The notes below the pieces were generated by a model. That model ran no database searches. It was not told the origin of the DNA and worked only from the letters and a program-made list of their open reading frames with translations. From NCBI RefSeq assembly GCF_963576675.1, contig NC_088916.1, forward strand, positions 13,182,501 through 13,246,500: a DNA stretch of 64,000 nt, written 5' to 3'. Source of the DNA: Euphorbia lathyris. Its lineage: Eukaryota; Streptophyta; Magnoliopsida; Malpighiales; Euphorbiaceae. This document shows, in pieces, positions 59,853 through 64,000 of the stretch; within the stretch, counting starts at the first letter, position 1, and each line of letters opens with the position of its first letter. Made by a program: the position numbers and the translations under genes.

Positions 59853-60214
59853 TGGAGCTTGAAATTTGAAGATTTAGAAATGAAGGATGATAAGAAAATC
59901 TGTGTAGTGGTAAGGAAAAATCGATGCCGCCGGTGATGAAGTTAGGTTTCGGTATTGGGAATTTGTCGAGGATTTTGATCGGAAACAATGGCGTTCCTAT
60001 TTCTCCAGGATTAAACAAACCTCATATAACACGTGTTATAATTTAATTCGAGAGAAGTATCACTAAGACGGTCTACTGTAGCGGTAAGTTTGGTGATCTA
60101 AACAAGCCGACCCGTTTTCGACCCCAACGTCGCGCTCCTTTTTGTATTTTTTCGCAGATTATTATATAAACACGTTAAAACATATTAATTAGCAATCGCA
60201 TCAGTAAATGTTCG

Positions 60215-60290
60215 TAGATCAATTGGTTAGGAACTACCGTAAAAATCATTTGGTCCTGTGTTCGAAACCGGCCAGTGGTATTTTTTTTAA
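60215..60290 (+). repeat. tRNA-like SINE head
   Basis: A box-A-like TAGATCAATTGGTTAGG (60215-60231) is followed at suitable spacing by a box-B-like GTGTTCGAAACC (60258-60269) and then a T-run. The remainder does not fold into a full tRNA, so this is a tRNA-derived repeat. Confidence 0.4.
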
Positions 60291-60552
60291 TTGGTTTTAA
60301 AAATTATTTTAAATGCATTTTTAAAAAGAAATAACAATTAGAAGACGTCTTCTTATTTGTACTTATTTATAATGCATCCAAATTAGCTACTTTTTGAAAA
60401 TTATCACTTTTAATCGTTCGAATTGGGTATTTATATTCAAATTATTTTGTTAATTAATTAAACGTCTTGTTTATATACAGTTTATTTTAATGCATTAATT
60501 TATAATTCATTCAACTCAGGTATTACTTGCAAATTATAGTTTGATAATTAAG

Positions 60553-60701
60553 GTAAAGTCTATTGTTACTTTGTTTTTAACAAGGTAACTCTTGCTTTGT
60601 GTGTTTTCACTATTGGATTAATTTTCTAATCCATCATCCAATGGTGAAAACACACCAAGTAATGGTACTTTGTCAAAAACAAAGTAACCATAGAAGGCAC
60701 C
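60553..60701. mobile_element. MITE of about 149 bp with long inverted repeats
   Basis: The ends GGTAAAGTCTATTGTTACTTTG and GGTGCCTTCTATGGTTACTTTG pair in inverted orientation, and an inner hairpin (GTGTGTTTTCACTATTGGAT) closes the middle. The flanks TTGATAATTAA and TTGATATTAA are a likely TSD of about 9-10 bp. Confidence 0.7.
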
Positions 60702-60994
60702 TTGATATTAAATGTATTTTTTTTTATGAATTAATATTTGGTATTATATGAATGGTTAATTTTTTGTAAAAATTAGCAATTGTTATCATTATAATACAAA
60801 TTGAAATATATGTAACCTAGGTATTACTTGAAAACTAAGTTATCATCCAATAATGAAACTAAGAAATAAAATAGTGAAAATCAATGTTTCATATATATTA
60901 TTGAAATTTAATGTCTTACAGTAAGTCAAGACACACATAATTAAGAATATGAAACTTATTAAAGCATTTTTCACAATCAAATGCTTTTGTGGAT

Positions 60995-61482
60995 CTACAT
61001 CTTCTTGTCTTTCCCTTTATCCAGCTTCTCATCATTAGTTTCCATCTCCTGATAATCCGGCTCCAAACAAAGACGCATTGAATCATGCAAAATATCTAAG
61101 GATACGGCGATGGACTTGATGCATGTTAAGAATTCAGCGGTATGTTGACGCATATGTTTCTTGACACACTTTTGAACAACATCTTCAATTTGATTTATCG
61201 GAAATGGAGTAGCACCCAACGGATTAACACCGTCATCAGTCTTCCCAATAATAAGCTTCCTGGATGTATTCCTTCCTTCACACCCAACTTTTGCTGACCC
61301 TTTTTCTTCTTTTGCGACGAAGGCCCCACTGATTCTTTTTTAGACTTTTCTACTTTTATTTTTTTGAGTGGAGAAATTCCTTCATTAGGATCATCTTCAA
61401 ATAGGCATGGATGGAAATTGTCTTCATTTTTGGAAGGCTCTTTGGAAGGCTCTGCTGAATCGTCCAGTATTACCAAGTCCAT
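60995..61482 (-). pseudogene. Small Lys-rich coiled-coil protein, member 1 of local family, frameshifted
   Basis: The frame from 61482 begins MDLVILDDSAEPSKEPSK and has an acidic then Lys-rich part (KKIKVEKSKK). Near 61295-61315, in an A-rich run, the frame should change; the second half (to 60995) is open in another frame and contains INQIEDVVQKCVKKHMRQHT and FLTCIKSIAVSLDILHDSM. The latter lines up with FMKVVSSALVFLSDSM of the gene at 61835. The C terminus is Lys-rich (EKLDKGKDKKM). A TATATAAATA box lies 33 bp upstream. I do not recognise the family. A nuclear or nucleic-acid-associated role is possible from its charge but unproven. Confidence 0.5.
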
Positions 61483-61514
61483 ATTTTAAGAGCGAGTATA
61501 ACATTTCGTACTCC

Positions 61515-61524
61515 TATTTATATA
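61515..61524 (-). promoter_or_regulatory. TATA box for the minus-strand small ORF
   Basis: TATATAAATA on the minus strand. It is identical to the box of the divergent plus-strand gene at 61764. Confidence 0.5.
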
Positions 61525-61763
61525 GAAAATTTCGGAATTAATGTACTTAATTTGTAAAGTCTATTCATAATCACACTTAAATACAGAGACGTCTTTTCAT
61601 TAGATGTATCTGTTTTGTATTCAATGTATTAATACTTTTTTAAATGCCATTATGTTGGTATGGTAAATGTAACTGAATACAAATCGTATTGGATTCAATG
61701 TATTCGTGAAATAAAAGCAGTTTTCAGTTACATGTAGTGTGCATTTGAAAAGGTGTGTTAATC

Positions 61764-61773
61764 TATATAAATA
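61764..61773 (+). promoter_or_regulatory. TATA box for the 113-codon gene
   Basis: TATATAAATAG lies 62 bp before the ATG at 61835. Expected transcript start is near 61795-61805, giving a short leader. Confidence 0.6.
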
Positions 61774-61834
61774 GTCTCTTACCATGCATACCATTTCACA
61801 TAGCACTATCAAAGTGTTGTAATCACTGATAAAT

Positions 61835-62176
61835 ATGTCAGGAGAGAATCTTGGTAACGTGGCAGGTGAGTCCTCAGGTAAAAAGAGAAAGACGTGCGAA
61901 GATAGTGAGGGTAGTGATGATACTCAATTGGGAGTTTATTATGAAAGTGTTCTAAATGGAGTACAAGTTGCACTCAAGCGTGGAGACAAGGATGAAATCC
62001 TAAAATTCATGAAAGTTGTTTCATCTGCATTAGTGTTTCTCTCTGATTCAATGGCTGATTATTTTGAGTCAAAAATGGAGGAGAAGGAGAAATTGGTGAA
62101 GAAGCTGGAAGATCTGAAGGCAAAAATTAATGATGCACATAATGTGAATGTGGATTTAAGAATAGATAAACTGTGA
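61835..62176 (+). CDS. Small acidic/Lys-rich coiled-coil protein, member 2 of local family
   Basis: A complete 113-codon frame, starting at the first ATG after a clear TATA box. Residues 1-35 are low-complexity and contain KKRKTCED, a possible nuclear signal. Residues 40-95 are helical, with the pattern EILKFMKVVSSALVFLSDSM and then Glu/Lys heptads that suggest a coiled coil. It is similar in size, order and pattern to the minus-strand ORF at 63310-63597, and more weakly to the ORF at 60995-61482. No known family was recognised. The small size, divergent promoter and local paralogues suggest a real, fast-evolving plant gene, but a TE origin cannot be excluded. Confidence 0.6.
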   Translation: MSGENLGNVAGESSGKKRKTCEDSEGSDDTQLGVYYESVLNGVQVALKRGDKDEILKFMKVVSSALVFLSDSMADYFESKMEEKEKLVKKLEDLKAKINDAHNVNVDLRIDKL

Positions 62177-62870
62177 TGTTTTTGTCTTTTACTTTATTTT
62201 GTTGTTTTTTTTATGGATCTTTTTTGTTGTTGTTTTACTTATGTTTACACAATTCTTTTTCATTTTCAATAATAGTACTATGGTTTTCTCTATCATCACA
62301 ATCTCACTAATATTGAAATATTATGTTTTTTTTATATTTATTAACTGTAAATTATTGATGTCAAAATTAAGGTTTATATTATGTTAAATCAATCAAATAT
62401 AATTAAACTTTTCATGTTAAACCGATTATATAACGAATTGTAATATGAAGAAACTGATGTTTTAGGTATTTCCAAATTATATTTGAGTAGAATAATATTT
62501 TGACAACCCAAAAAAAAAATTGAGCTACGGAAAAAAATTAGTTCATAAAATTACACCTACGATATCCTTTATTAAATATTAATTATTAAAAATCTTAATT
62601 AAATATAATTAAACTTTTCATGTTAAACTGACTATATCACGAGATTATAATGTACTTCAAAATTACAAGTTTTTAGATGTAATATGAAGTAACAGATGTT
62701 TTAGGTATTTCCAAATTATACTTGTTTCACTGCACAATTAATTTAACAATTTAAGCACCAACACATTTTCATTATCCCTATGCAAATCGTACTTTAAAAT
62801 TACAAGTTTTTAGATGTAATATGAAAAAACGGATATTTTAAGTATTTACAAATTTTATTGCCTCACTACA
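62177..62870. other. Non-coding AT-rich spacer
   Basis: No convincing frame. Related segments repeat here: ATGTTTTAGGTATTTCCAAATTAT occurs near 62457 and 62695, and AAATTACAAGTTTTTAGATG near 62660 and 62795, suggesting a degraded tandem duplication. Confidence 0.5.
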
Positions 62871-62879
62871 CATAAAATA

Positions 62880-63154
62880 AAGAAAAGCTATCCGGATAGA
62901 ATTTATCCGGATAGAAGGGATAGAAAAAAAAATCCTACCAAAATGCCCTTTTGAAATATTTTTATTTTGTTTATTTTTATATTCTATTAATGATTCAATA
63001 CTACTAGTACATTAAATACTATTTTAGTTTGTGAGTTCCCATGACTACAAATATATAAACGAAAATCTAATTTTATTTTATGAAGGGTAATTATGATATT
63101 TTAACTCATTCTATCCATTCTATCCCCATTTTTTCTATCCATTTAGCAGTGTCC
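62880..63154. mobile_element. Possible MITE with CATAAAATA direct repeats
   Basis: CATAAAATA occurs at 62871-62879 and 63155-63163. Both ends carry GGATAG/CTATCC repeats in opposite orientation. Terminal pairing is imperfect, so the superfamily is not assigned. Confidence 0.4.
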
Positions 63155-63309
63155 CATAAAATATACTCAAATCAAATATACTCTTAAATGCAATTATTAA
63201 TATAAACTTCAGTAGATAAGAAATTATTTTGCATTAAAATAAAAACTGTGTTTACGGTATCTCACAAAACAACAATATTAAACAAAGCAAACATAACATG
63301 TGTAGTTGA

Positions 63310-63597
63310 CTATTCCAACCTATCCAATACTTTGTTCATCTTGTTAAAAGCCTTCAACGTCTCCTTCGCCTCCTCAACTTCATCCTTCAACTCCTCAATC
63401 TCTTCCAATTCGGATTTCATATATTTAGCCGCTGACTCATACATCAATTTTGTGGCAGATGCAATCACCTGCATGAAGTCTATTATTGAATCTGCATCTC
63501 CTTCCACGAATGAATCATTAAAACTTGTAATCATGTTTGAAAAATTAGCCAATGCTTTTGTGGCATCGGTATCAGTAACATCATCCTTCTCTCCCAT
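63310..63597 (-). CDS. Small acidic coiled-coil protein, member 3 of local family
   Basis: A complete 95-codon frame beginning MGEKDDVTDTDATKALANFS. It is acidic and mostly helical. SIIDFMQVIASATKLMYESA aligns with EILKFMKVVSSALVFLSDSM of the gene at 61835, and both are followed by Glu-rich heptads (EEIEELKDEVEEAKETL). The order is the same: variable N terminus, conserved helix, coiled coil, short C terminus. A TATA box (63788-63797) and a G-box lie upstream on the same strand, in sequence that resembles an LTR. No known domain was recognised. The absence of any stop or shift suggests it is or was recently functional. Confidence 0.6.
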   Translation of the reverse strand: MGEKDDVTDTDATKALANFSNMITSFNDSFVEGDADSIIDFMQVIASATKLMYESAAKYMKSELEEIEELKDEVEEAKETLKAFNKMNKVLDRLE

Positions 63598-63599
63598 AA

Positions 63600-64000
63600 T
63601 GTTTCTGATAACTTGCCGAATTTGATTGGATGATCCTCGTTGTAATTACCTGCAAAACAAAACCGGAGACAGGATCTCCGGGAAAACTCTCCGACGATCA
63701 AGTCAGTTTTATATGGAATTTAGTAGATCGATAATCGTATAGAGGATTAAAAAATGCGAAGCTGCCTCTCTCCTAGCTTCCTTATCTCTTTTATAAGCAC
63801 CTCCAGGTAACCGCCTTCGGCGGTTACTCCTCCTGTGCCACGTCCCCCACGTGGTCATATACGTGGTCCTTTATAATCGTTTCTCTGAGTGGGTGGTTTA
63901 GTGTCTTATTAGGATTTCGAGCGGTTAGCCCTTTCCTTTATTAGGAGCCCATTCAACTTGAACCGTGGGCTTAAGTTATCGTGGGTTGGACCCGTGTTTT
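63600..64000 (-). repeat. LTR-like promoter region upstream of the 95-codon gene
   Basis: On the minus strand the order is a CACGTG-rich promoter, TATAAAAG (63788-63797), then GACTTGATCGTCGGAGAG and TTTTGTTTTGCAGG. This order is common in plant gypsy LTR U3-R-U5 regions. A perfect hairpin (GTAACCGCC-TTC-GGCGGTTAC, 63807-63827) is also present. The window ends before the other boundary, so it may be an LTR or an ordinary promoter with 5' UTR. Confidence 0.4.
63788..63797 (-). promoter_or_regulatory. TATA box with upstream G-box
   Basis: CTTATAAAAG on the minus strand. A CACGTG G-box at 63848-63853 and a nearby ACGTGG lie 50-75 bp upstream, a layout typical of light- or ABA-responsive plant promoters. 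Confidence 0.45.

Overview
The window is nuclear DNA from a flowering plant, probably a eudicot. It is AT-rich, the genes have GT-AG introns, promoters carry TATAAATA boxes, and every major class of plant transposable element is present. I could not name the species. About three quarters of the window is nested mobile DNA; the rest holds a few cellular-looking genes near the right end.

Region 1 (about 489-14792) is a three-level nest, each level supported by an exact target-site duplication (TSD). A non-autonomous CACTA transposon (TSD CAT) was entered by a 5'-truncated LINE (20-bp TSD). The LINE was then split by an Athila-like Ty3/gypsy element (TSD GGCCT). The gypsy element has a fully open 1514-codon pol-type frame, but most of gag is gone. 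Its LTRs carry arrays of a CTGCTCGGCGAGCAG-type palindrome that differ in copy number.

Region 2 (15584-26983) is a SIRE-type Ty1/copia element on the minus strand (TSD ACGTA, initiator-Met PBS). It has broken gag, an almost intact pol and a downstream env-position gene with its own TATA box.

Region 3 (29253-51304) appears to be a Helitron containing a second Helitron (30579-33269), a foldback MITE and a complete Tat-lineage Ty3/gypsy element on the plus strand (36353-51214, TSD ATATT). The Tat element has a triplicated LTR/PBS junction, GC-rich ACGCGGGGCGT arrays, gag-PR-RT-RH-aRH-IN remnants, and an antisense, intron-containing plant mobile domain (PMD) gene between pol and the 3' LTR.

Region 4 (51576-54914) holds a Pack-MULE-like element with arms of about 350 bp around a captured LEA_2 (NDR1/HIN1-like) gene piece, a foldback MITE with a 9-bp TSD, and a relict LTR.

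Region 5 (56946-64000) is the least TE-like part. A five-exon gene (57572-59852, minus) joins an N-terminal domain like the 'putative plant transposon protein' family to a C-terminal FCP1/NIF-type HAD phosphatase domain; one A-run frameshift lies between them. Next to it are three short coiled-coil ORFs (60995-61482 minus, 61835-62176 plus, 63310-63597 minus) that look like divergent paralogues. A recurring theme is that cellular-type domains sit next to or inside mobile DNA: PMD in the Tat element, the transposon-protein domain in SIRE and in the phosphatase gene, and LEA_2 in the MULE. No tRNA or rRNA gene and no CRISPR array was seen. All family names come from motif recognition, without any database search.
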